Assembly (NCBI GenBank): GCA_037039925.1
Contig: JAXRKP010000333.1
Location: 60,001-124,000, forward strand
Direction: 5' to 3'
DNA: 64,000 bases
Origin: Doris montereyensis
Lineage: Eukaryota > Mollusca > Gastropoda > Nudibranchia > Dorididae
The position numbers were made by a program, and so were the translations under genes. Shown piece after piece: positions 1 to 64,000 of this stretch; positions within the stretch are counted from its first letter, which is position 1; every line of letters starts with the position of its first letter. The notes beneath the pieces were generated by a model. That model was not told where the DNA came from. It saw only the letters and a list, made by a program, of their open reading frames with translations, and made no database searches.

Positions 1-3000
1 TTTACATTAAACAAGAAAGGTATAAACTTGAATATTATCAACTGCTGTGCACCAACAAACAACAGTGAAATACATTCAAAGGAAGAATTTTATACTAATC
101 TTCAAAGAGAAATAGATAAAGTGAGACAGAAGGACATAACCATCCTGATTGGCGATTTTAACTGCACAGATAGAAAGGGACAGCACTGGTTATGAGGAAA
201 TTATGGGAAAAACATGGGATCGGACATTTGACTGAAAATGGGAGAACTTTTCATAGAATTGTGCGCCAACAACCAACTGACCATAGGTGGAAGTCTCATC
301 TCACACAAGAGAATCCACAAGGCACAAATTTGGATGTTTTGAGAAAATCAAAGAAAATGATGCTGCGCTTTTTTAATCTATTTTCAGAGACATGTACGGT
401 GACGATGTGCAAGTGTAAAAAACTAGACCCAATAGAGATACACTGATTGCTCATAATATAATATGGTTATTATATGGATTTCTATTCGTTCTTGTCCGAC
501 TGAATCTCTAACTAGAGGAAGCATAGGGCTTCCTAATGTTACTTATTTTAGACTTACACGGTTTGCGACTTTAACCGTCGATATATGCTTTGCGACTTTC
601 ACCGTCGATATATTCATCAACTGCCAGTTCAGGACGTCCCTACAAGTTGTGAAAGTTCACTGAGGTGCAGATGTTGAGGCAAACCATCATTTATTACTAG
701 GAAATATCAAGATCAAACAAAAATGAGGAAAATTCACGAAGGACAACGGACTTTAGTTTAATGTGTCATTGCTATCGAATTAGCAAAAAAAGAGAATAGT
801 ATGCAATTGAAGTGACCAGCAAGTTTTAACCACTTAAAACATTGACTGATTCAGACAGCATTGAGGACCACTGGAGTAATATTAAGGAGGTATGGAAGGA
901 ATCATGAAAGGAAGTCTTAGGAAAGAAAAAGAAGCAAATCAAGGGATGGATTACTGAGGATAATCTCTCTAGAATAGTTGAACAAAAGAACATGAAGGCA
1001 TCACTCAGTAGAAGCAAGACAAGAGAATCAAAGGCAGCAGCTCAAGAGAAATATACAGAGGCTGACAGAGCAGTGAACTAAAGTGTAAGAGATGACAAGA
1101 GATGTTATCTAGACACCATGACTCCAGAGGATGAGAAGCAGCTGGAGAGGTAATTTAAGACAAGTATACAGAATTACCAAGAAATTTTCTAGCAAATTCC
1201 AAACCATGGACAATATCAAGAACACAGATGGAAAGCTTTTGACAAATGAAAAGGAACAGGGGCCTAGATGGAAAGATTGTAAAGAAAATTAAAAACATAA
1301 GGCAGCTGGCCCAGATGAAATATCTGGAGAAGCAATTAAAAAACCTCTAGAAAGCTCGCTGTTTCAGAAGGTCTGGGAGACAGAGGAATTTCCGCCAGAT
1401 TGGAGAGAGGGGCATGTGGTTATGCTGCCAAGAAAGGGAGGTCACAAGAATGTGGGAATCACAGAGGAATGAGGCGTTTAGCTCCTACTGCCAATCTGTC
1501 CCATGATGCATTGTGCGATTTCCCAGATTGGTGGTAACTCTTTTGTGTGGCTGTTTTTTACTAGTGCTACTCATTGTATAGTGACAGAAGAAGACGTACG
1601 CACTGACTTATACACTTAAATGTTATCTATCTAAACATGTGAATCAACATATATGACTAGATTTATTTAGATATACATCATAAAATGGTGGGAAAAAAGT
1701 TATTATGGCATTTTTGACATCCTATGCGTGTCATTTCACAACTTACCCTTGCCAGTGCCAGCCGGGAGAGCAGAGCGCTAGATCTACTTATTCGTACTTG
1801 CATTTTCAACCTTTCAAACTTTAGAAATCTAGATTGCTCAAGTCCGACTATCTTGTGTTGCCATAGAATCTAATTAATAATTGAGATTTTTATATCGCTC
1901 TTGTAAATAAATATGTTGTATCTCCTTGGTCTAGATCTATTTACATTAGGTTCTAGTTCATGATGTAGATGTTCTTCTGTCCAACGAACAAGTTGAACAA
2001 AATAGGATACAAAAAAAGAAGAATCAATTTGAACTCGTAGTACGGTTGAGGCATTTAATAATTAGTTACAGAATTTGAGAATTGAAAACAGGCTTCACAA
2101 ATGTACTAAATTACATTTTATGAATATGGATCAAAATGTAAAACTACAGGGGCGTTTAGCTCGTTTCATGTATTCCCGATTAGATCTCACGTAATTGGCA
2201 GTGGTAACATTTTTTGTGTCGCAGCATTTCCTCAATGGGAAATCCTATAACATATTCACATAGAATGTGAGACTGCATCAATGTAACTCAGTCCAAACAA
2301 AGAAAATAGAGAATATATTAATCTTGTTAAGAGCCAATCAATAAGTTATAATAAATATAAGCACCTAGAATGTAATGTACTACTCTGTCATTTCTAATTC
2401 TAGATCTAGTTTTTGTTATTATCATTACTGGTGGTCATCGTGTTCTTTGTCCTTCTTCTCTTATTATTAATAATAATCATCTCCACAAATGTTAACATTA
2501 TTGTTTACATTATTAGAATGATTACTAATAAGAGTAGAAATAATAGCAATGGTTATAGTGCTTTTGTAATAACATTATTATTTATGAATATGACGTGGGG
2601 TACTTACTACCCTCGTATTTTACTATGATTAAAGAAGGGCTTCAGGCTCCACATGAAAGAGTTACCACCGATCTGTTTCTGAAACAAGCGCAGATAATTT
2701 TACACGCTAAACGCCGTATTATGCTCCTGTCAGTGCCAGGAAAAGTATTCAACAGGATTTTATTGATAAGGCTAAAACAGGCAGTAGATCCAAAGCTTAG
2801 AGAGGAACAAGCAGGATTTCGTAAAGAGAAATCATGGACAGACCAGATTTCTGCTCTGCGCACTTTTGTCAAACAGTTTTTTGAGTGAAATTCACCTCTG
2901 TATGTCGGACTATGTCTATAGAGAGAGCCTGTGGAAGCTACTGTGACACTTTGGTTTCTCAAAATATTACACATCATATTTAATGCATGTACAAAGGAAT

Positions 3001-3330
3001 GCAAGGGAGAATTATTCATGCTCTGGATCATTCAGAACCCTTGAAATCAAGGCAGGAGTATGTCAGGGATGTTTATTATCTCATTCTCGTTATTGCAAGC
3101 CATTGCCTATATAAAGAGGAAATCCACTCAAGGCAAAAGAAAAAGAATACAATGGACCTAAGCATCTCAGCTGGATGACCTGGATGTTGTCAACAACATT
3201 GCATTATTAGCTCATAGTCACAGACAGGTGCAAGAAACGGCAGACATCATTGAAGTAACATCAAGGAATTTAGGACTTAAAATCAATAAGACAAAGACTA
3301 AAATCCTTTGTGTAAAAAAAACCAAAAGTA
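1..3330 (+). mobile_element. RTE-type LINE, broken, split by a DNA element
   Basis: This non-LTR retrotransposon remnant begins before the window. Bases 1-450 read as an endonuclease (EEP) piece with LNIINCCAPTNN and ILIGDFNCTD. Bases 840-1,140 match the spacer typical of these elements (DHWSNIKEVWKES, KKKKQIKGWITEDNLSR). Bases 1,290-1,465 open the reverse transcriptase (AAGPDEISGEAIKK, FPPDWREGHVVMLP). The RT resumes after a 1.25 kb insertion with LLSVPGKVFNRILLIRLKQA and EEQAGFRKEKSWTDQI, and ends near QLDDLDVVNNIALLAHS, where the FADD-type catalytic Asp pair is lost. Many stops and shifts make it inactive. Confidence 0.85.
1468..2720. mobile_element. 1.25 kb non-autonomous inverted-repeat element, copy A
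   Basis: The left end reads AATGAGGCGTTTAGC. The right end, on the other strand, reads AATACGGCGTTTAGC. A second shared block lies further in (AGATYGGTGGTAACTCTTT on both arms). An internal copy of the end motif (GGGGCGTTTAGCTCG) sits near 2,148. No transposase frame is seen. It interrupts the RT motif NHRG...LLSVPGK of the host LINE. Copy B at 5,031 is very similar along its length. The superfamily is not recognised. Confidence 0.75.
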
Positions 3331-3480
3331 CATGTTGTGAACTGGCAAACTTTTGTAAGCGTCCCATTGGCTGTGTGGCGTTAATGTATATACTTGTGTC
3401 TCGTGTTTTATTTGTGAGTGAGAAATAGAGAGTTGCTGTATATTCCTTGGCTGTAAAAAAGATTTTGTCTGCTGTGGCCA

Positions 3481-4819
3481 TGTTTTCCTCGTGGCTTAGT
3501 GAATATTTTATTGTCTGCTAATGAGTATTTCACTGAACGAGTTGTCATAATAAATTTGTTGGTGCTGAAGGACAGTATATCAGGTTACCGTCTTTGCAGA
3601 GGCCTCCAGAGGCATCTTTAGTGTAGACTTGGTGGCTCAAAGGCAATTGCGTGAAATACAGCCTAGGTGTCGAATACCATTATTCATCATGGTTGCTGCC
3701 CAAAAGCCATAACTGGTGTTCCGGATTGCACAAAGCATAAGGATTGGACAATGTGACATTGTTAAGTCCGAGATACGATTATGGGTTTGAGTGTAGGAGG
3801 GGAGAAGCAGACAGTGTTGGCGGACAAATACGATAAAAATCCACATTCAGTACAAAACTGAAAACTATTCGTATCTCAGACTGAACAGTGTCACAATAGA
3901 ACTGTCCTGCTTAAAGACAGCAACACCAGTTACAGTTTTTGTGCAGTCATCCATACCAGAGAATAACATTATGACGGTTGGGTTTTGATATTAAGCAAAA
4001 AAAGCATTATTCAATAGTTTCCACATAAAACTAAGGGAATGAACAAAAAAAGAAATTGTAAAAAATTTCACGTTAGGGCCTTAGCAAGGCTTTTGTGCAG
4101 GCAACCCTCGACACATTCTGTATCGGTACTGGGACAAAGGATTCAAGATTTTCCGGACACGGTATTCACCCAGAAACTTAATTTTACCAGCACCAAATAA
4201 GGGATGGGCCACTCTGGTCCTTTCTCAATAACGCACAGGAGTGATTTGTATTTTGGCCCTTGTATTTGGTATGGGGTACAACGATTTAGATCTAGATCTA
4301 GATATCTAACATGTTCAGTGTTCTTTTATATTGTTTCATTTAATTTACCTTTTCCACCATCTAGATCTAGATCTTCATTAGATGTGTAGATATCTAGTGA
4401 AAATATTGATTATGGTAGAATGAATGCAAAGGAAAATTTAGTCAGACAAAAGTGTATTTTGATCTGAAAGCCTTTCGCAATGAATACAACATAAAATAAT
4501 TTCCTTTTAAGTTAATAAATTTATTCATTTGATTATATGTTTTGTAGGATTTTCAATGTATCCTCCTGTTTTAAATTTACTTCTTGTACTTGCCCTATCT
4601 TTGTCTGGCTTTTGTTTTTTTCTTGTCATTTTTTAAAGTTTTTTGTCTTTCTCACCATATTTCTAAAGTTTGTCACAATTTTGTATAGATTTTCTCCTTC
4701 TTAACTCTTTGAGTTCTAAAACCAAGCAAGGCATACTATGTCAGACTTAACACTAAATGAATAATCTTTATAGCAGACAGCTCTCATCTATTTATAACAA
4801 CATATTTACTCTGTTACAG
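3481..4819. other. Non-coding stretch before E1, AGATCTAGAT-rich
   Basis: No gene was recognised. AGATCT/CTAGAT motifs cluster at 4,288-4,310 and 4,361-4,395. A pyrimidine-rich run (4,560-4,720) precedes exon E1. It may be intron of the cadherin gene. Confidence 0.5.
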
Positions 4820-59601
<54,782 letters not shown>

Positions 59602-59669
59602 GTAAGTGTCTTGTCCTTTGTCTATTCACTTGAAACTATTTCTTAAGACATAAAAAGATAAAGATGGAT

Positions 59670-59900
59670 TTTTACTCTGTATGCCCACACAAGTGCAGGC
59701 TTACCGGCTGTACATCATTTATTCCCCAGCAGGCCATTTTTTTCAAAGTACTTCTCAACGCCCCCACGGAGCATACAGTACAGCAGCCTGTTAGACGCTT
59801 CACAGTAACACTTTTACAAGATTTTTCTCTACCTAATGCTGGGTACTCACTCACACCTGAGTCAAGTGAGGGAAGCAAAGTGAATTACCTTTCTTAAGAG
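59670..59900 (-). repeat. SINE fragment with conserved central domain
   Basis: On the minus strand, gaaaggtaattcactttgct ... cctcacttgactcaggtgtg agtgagtaccc lies at 59,845-59,897. This is the same core as in the SINEs at 21.3 and 28.4 kb. The tRNA head is not clear. Confidence 0.5.
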
Positions 59901-60276
59901 TTACAATGTTGTATAAGATAAAAAGATTACGCGTTCTCTTATATCAGAAATAGCCTTTTATAGGGTTCAAAGAAAATTTGAGATCGTCATTGTCCTGATC
60001 ATCGTTATCATTATCAGCATCATCATCAGCTATTCCAGCCTGGTTGTGGGTGTTGGCCATCATGTAGAGCCCTCCATCTTGCTCTTTCCTGGACCATTGT
60101 CTCCAGCTCTGTCTTTTTCAGCTCTTTATCCATATCTCTTTCATCTTATCCTGTTGTTGAATTTTGCTTTTCAGTCTTACATTGTTTTGTTGGCAGCTTG
60201 TGTTTTTGTCTAAGTTTTATTGATTTCTTGAACTGTGTTCAGATGTTCTTTGCTCATTGGAGTTGTTTTTTCCCCG

Positions 60277-62883
60277 GGCAGTGGGCAGGTGTTGCATCTG
60301 TACAGGGATTAGGCAGTCCTGCCCTCCATGAGTCTCCTGCTGCCTTGCAGGCGGGTCCTGACTGGCCAAACGCTAAGGGAGTTAACCCTGACAGAAAATC
60401 ACAAACTGCTGCCTTGTAGAAGGGTTTTGATTGACCAAAGGCTAAGGAAGCTAACTTGACAGAAAATCACAAAGGTTCAGTAGGGGGCCCCAAAATAGCA
60501 GCCCCACCATCTTCCTAGGGTACAGTGGGCTAATCACCTACTTACCCAAAACCAACCGATTCAGAGAGCCAAAGATATTACAACTGGATGGAACTTCAGA
60601 AGACGACTTCGGAAACAAATATGAACTTTGATTTTTGGAACATGGAATGTCAGAGCAATGAATGGAAAAGAGTTAGAATTAGCTGAAGAATTAGAAAAAT
60701 TCAAAGTAGATATTTTGGCTTTGACAGAAACCAATAAAAAAGGACAAGGAATAGAAAATGTAGGACCAAATCATACTTTAATCTTCTCAGGAGTAGATGT
60801 AAGGATAGAGCTAGTGCAGGAGTAGGCCTTCTAATGCATACAAGACATGAAAAACTATTTGAAAGTTGGAAATTTATTAGCTCAAGGTTATTAGAGGTAA
60901 ACATTAAACCAAAAGGAAGAAAAATTTAAATTATTAGTAGCTTATAGACCAAATAAAGATGCCACCAAAGAAGGAAGAGATATCTTTGAAAACAATTAAA
61001 AAATAGCTGCAGAGAATCTTAAACCCAAACAGAAACTAATGATTTTAGGAGATTTAAATGTTACAGTAGGCAACAATGCAGAATCATCAGGTGGAGTCAT
61101 GGGCAAAGGAGGAGAAACAACAACTTCTTCAAATGATGAGAAACTAATAGACGTTTGCCTAAAGGATAAAATGAAAATAGCCACACCTTTATCCCCACAT
61201 AAAGATATTCACAAATATACAAGTGTATACAAAGACAGAAGTGAAAGTCAATCATAGACTACATAATAGTTAGCAGTTCCCTTGTTTACCATACAATGGA
61301 TGCAAGACTTAACAGAGGAGCTGAAATATTTAGTGATCATCTCCCAGTGATTGCAAAAATAAAATGAAATTACTGACTGAGGGGAGCAAACAGAAAAGGA
61401 AAGAGATGAAAGCTATTAGACTCAAAGTAGAAGAACTGAATAAACCAGAAGTTACACAGATATGCCAATCTAGGATGAAACAATTTATCTGTGAAACACA
61501 GATTGATCAGAATGATAGTACAATAGAAGAAAAGTGGCAAATGTATAAAGAAACACTCCTCAGATGTACTGAAGAAGTCTGTGGTAGGAAACCACTTAAA
61601 GGAGATAGGAAAAGCAGCATGATAGAATGAGAATGTCAAAAATAAGATGAAAGAAAAGAAGGAAGCCTGGAAGAAATACTTACAGCCGAAACGGGCAGAA
61701 GATAGGGTAAATTATGTGAGTAAAAGAATGATTGCCAAAGAGGAAGTGAGGAAAGAAATTAGAAACAGTGGGAAGAGCATGGACAAAGACTTTAAGAAAG
61801 CTACTAAGGAAGTCAAAAGATGTTCTGGGGAGAGTTGAAAAGCATGAGAGAGACCAAACTATGCCCAATTAGACAAATTACGAATACCAAAGGAGAAATG
61901 ATGAAGGAAGACAACAAAATCACGGAAACATGGAGAAATTACATTTAGCAAATTGCATAACCTCTTCGAAACATATGAAACAAGGAGTACAGATCAAACA
62001 GCAAAAATAACAAATAATTCAGATGAGATACATGAAGATGTAGATATCTCAATGAAAGAAATCCAAATGAAAAGTTAAACTAGGAAAGGCCCCAGGAGCA
62101 GATCAAATTTATAGAAAAATCATTAAAAACCAAGGAAGAGAGCAGATAAAATGTCAAGAAGCATGGAAGTCAAAACAGGTGCCAGATGGCTGGAAAAAGG
62201 GAACAGCAATACCAATACACAAGAAAGGATCAACTATGGAGTGCCCATACTGTAGAGGGATAGAGGGATATCACTGCTGACCATACCAGTAAAAGTGTAT
62301 GCCAGGATGCTAGAAATGAGACTGAGGAAAAGAGTAGAAGATAAGATTGAAGAACATCAGAGAGGATTCAGACCAGGGAGAAGTGTACAGGATCAGATAT
62401 TTACAATTTGACAAATCATAGAAAATTTCCTTGAAAGAAACATTGACTTACAACTCTGTTGTATTCATTTTGTAAAGGTATTTGACAGTGTGAGGAGGGA
62501 TGAACTATGGCAGAACATAATGTAGAACACAATTTGATAGGAGCTATTAAAAGTTTATACAATAAACAAACATGTGCAGTGAGAGTAGCTGAAATTTTAT
62601 CTGAAGACTTTGATGTAGATACAGGAGTTAGACAGGGCTGTATGCTAAGCCCTCTGTTATTCATCACATTTATGGATTCAGTTGCAAAGGCATCATCAAA
62701 AATGAAGAAAATGAATGTAGGTATGTGGAAACTCAACTGTATCAAGGGTTTCATTTGCTGATGACTTAGCTCGTTTTGGAAAATCAGAAAGTGACCTTCA
62801 ATATGATATTAACATACTGAATAATGAACTAAATAAAAGAGGAATGAAAGTAAGTGCAAAGAAGACAATAACAATGCTGGTAG
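60277..62883 (+). mobile_element. Sister copy of the 50.9-54.4 kb LINE, 3' truncated
   Basis: The 5' UTR has two tandem units (about 60,337-60,473) and a shared start gggcagtgg-caggt. The endonuclease reads FGTWNVRAMNGKELELAEEL, LALTETNKKGQGIENVG, then MILGDLNVTVGNNAESSGG. The spacer reads KQKRKEMKAIRLKVEELNKP. The RT has KAPGADQIY, RVEDKIEEHQRGFRPGRSV-type sequence, GVRQGCMLSPLLFITFMDSV and a broken FADDLA (62,757). It ends abruptly at 62,883 in the block after the catalytic site. More shifts than its sister. Orientation is opposite to it. Confidence 0.86.
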
Positions 62884-64000
62884 AGGTGTCCAGCAAAAAG
62901 TCAACTGAAAATTTCCAACCCCAACAGAAAAAATCCTACCTAAGAAATGAAATGATCTCCCGACGCCAGAAACGGAGAACACCATAAATATTTCCAATTT
63001 CAATGTATTATTATAAATTGTCAATTCAAATCATAAATGAATGACTTACTAGTGCATCTCAATGAAATGAAAAGTGATTACACATTTCTTTAATGTTTCA
63101 CTTTGGATTAATAATATTTTAGCATTTTTCTACACATTTCTGGAAAAAAAAGTTAATTCTGATAGCTGACAGTAGTGTATCATTTCACAAAACATGCAAA
63201 CAGTGCAAAAATGAATTTTATTTTATTTGATATGTCTCCTTTTCAAAATGAGGTTTGGAAGGCTTTTTTCTATAATTTGAACTCTGCCAATTATAAAGCT
63301 TCCTCTGTTCTACTTTTAGCCACCACCATCTCACCCCCCCAATCTCTCTCTTTCTTTCTCAGGATCAAAAAAACTTAAAACTAATTCCCCCTCCCCTAGT
63401 AAAAGTCTCCATTGAATTGGCAACCGCCCCACCCCCTCTTTCTTCTTCAATAAAACCGGAATCTAGATGTAGATCTAGTATAGTACATGATTGCCTTCTT
63501 CCTGGTTCTACCCTTTCCCACTCATGTCTACACTGTAGTGGAAGACATATTCGTTATTTCTCTCTTTCTCTTCTGATACCGTATATCAGACTCAGTCGCC
63601 TCTTGTTTTGCCAATATATGTTTTCACATTGACTTTCTTTACCCTGTCCCCTCCCCCACCTCTATTCTGCTATCAGGCCGTGTGTGCATGACATCCCTTC
63701 GATCGTCCAACCTCCTCTATTCTTACTAAACACTTTTGGTCATCTGTAAACTCCCGACTCTCCATATATACTCTCTCTCTAATACTAATACAGTCGTGCG
63801 CGATTGTTCACATTAAACACACACAAACATTCTCTGTTTAGCCTTCTTTACCACATACGTGTGCGATCGGACTTAAAATATGCACGTTGCCCTCTATCTC
63901 TCTCCCTTTGATATGAACCATACAACAACTTGTGCAATCGGCTTTTTAACACACACGACATTCTTAATCTCTCCAAACTAAAAGTCAAATTGAAGAAAGG
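62884..64000. other. Intronic end of window, little recognised
   Basis: AT-rich with C-runs near 63,330-63,430 and a TCTAGATGTAGATCTAG spot at 63,461-63,478. No cadherin exon was found here. Confidence 0.45.

Overview
This 64 kb window is AT-rich animal DNA. It has long introns, canonical GT/AG splice sites, several families of non-LTR retrotransposon, piggyBac elements, tRNA-derived SINEs and very long CT/GA microsatellites. There are no operons, no bacterial-type genes and no intact single-exon host gene. The mix of repeats (RTE, L2/CR1-like and I-type LINEs, SINEs with a conserved central domain, AGATCTAGAT-rich spots) suggests a marine invertebrate, most likely a lophotrochozoan such as a mollusc. 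That assignment is inference and is not tested.

The one host gene recognised is a large cadherin on the + strand. Twenty exons between 4,820 and 59,601 (E1 to E20 below) encode about 1,111 residues, roughly ten extracellular cadherin (EC) repeats. No signal peptide, transmembrane segment or cytoplasmic tail is present, so the gene runs off both ends of the window. The exons fall into two paralogous blocks. Block A is E1-E11 (4,820-29,702, 559 codons) and block B is E12-E20 (34,389-59,601, 552 codons). Each block holds five EC repeats with the same exon order, near-identical exon lengths and the same intron phases, so a five-repeat unit was duplicated in tandem. About half the exons carry one or two single-base frameshifts, nearly all in homopolymer runs. 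Correcting run length restores every reading frame and makes paralogous exon lengths match, so consensus sequencing error is more likely than pseudogene decay.

The introns hold mobile DNA. From left to right: a broken RTE-type LINE split by a 1.25 kb inverted-repeat element (1-3,330); a second copy of that element (5,031-6,239); a SINE (6,793); a LINE 3' part with an adjoining SINE (13,030-14,035); SINEs at 16.4 and 21.3 kb; a 1.25 kb CT tract (26.5-27.8 kb); a SINE (28.4 kb); GA tracts (29.2 and 29.8 kb); an I-type LINE with RNase H (30.4-33.7 kb); a 57-bp satellite with an RTE fragment inside it (34.87-36.83 kb); a LINE split by a small TA-rich element (37.6-39.2 kb); a remnant of an unclassified transposase-like gene (39.2-40.5 kb); an L2/CR1-like LINE split by a 1 kb TTAA element (41.4-43.7 kb); a piggyBac element with both ends (44,965-47,625); a piggyBac deletion relic (50.2-50.9 kb); two inverted copies of one LINE family with tandem repeats in the 5' UTR (50.96-54.44 and 60.28-62.88 kb); and TAA/TA microsatellites (58.45-59.04 kb).

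The LINE reading frames serve as rulers. In three LINEs an insertion splits a conserved reverse-transcriptase motif, so the target site can be read from the sequence. All mobile-element proteins seen here are frameshifted or truncated. Long open frames inside the CT/GA tracts are artefacts of the dinucleotide repeat.
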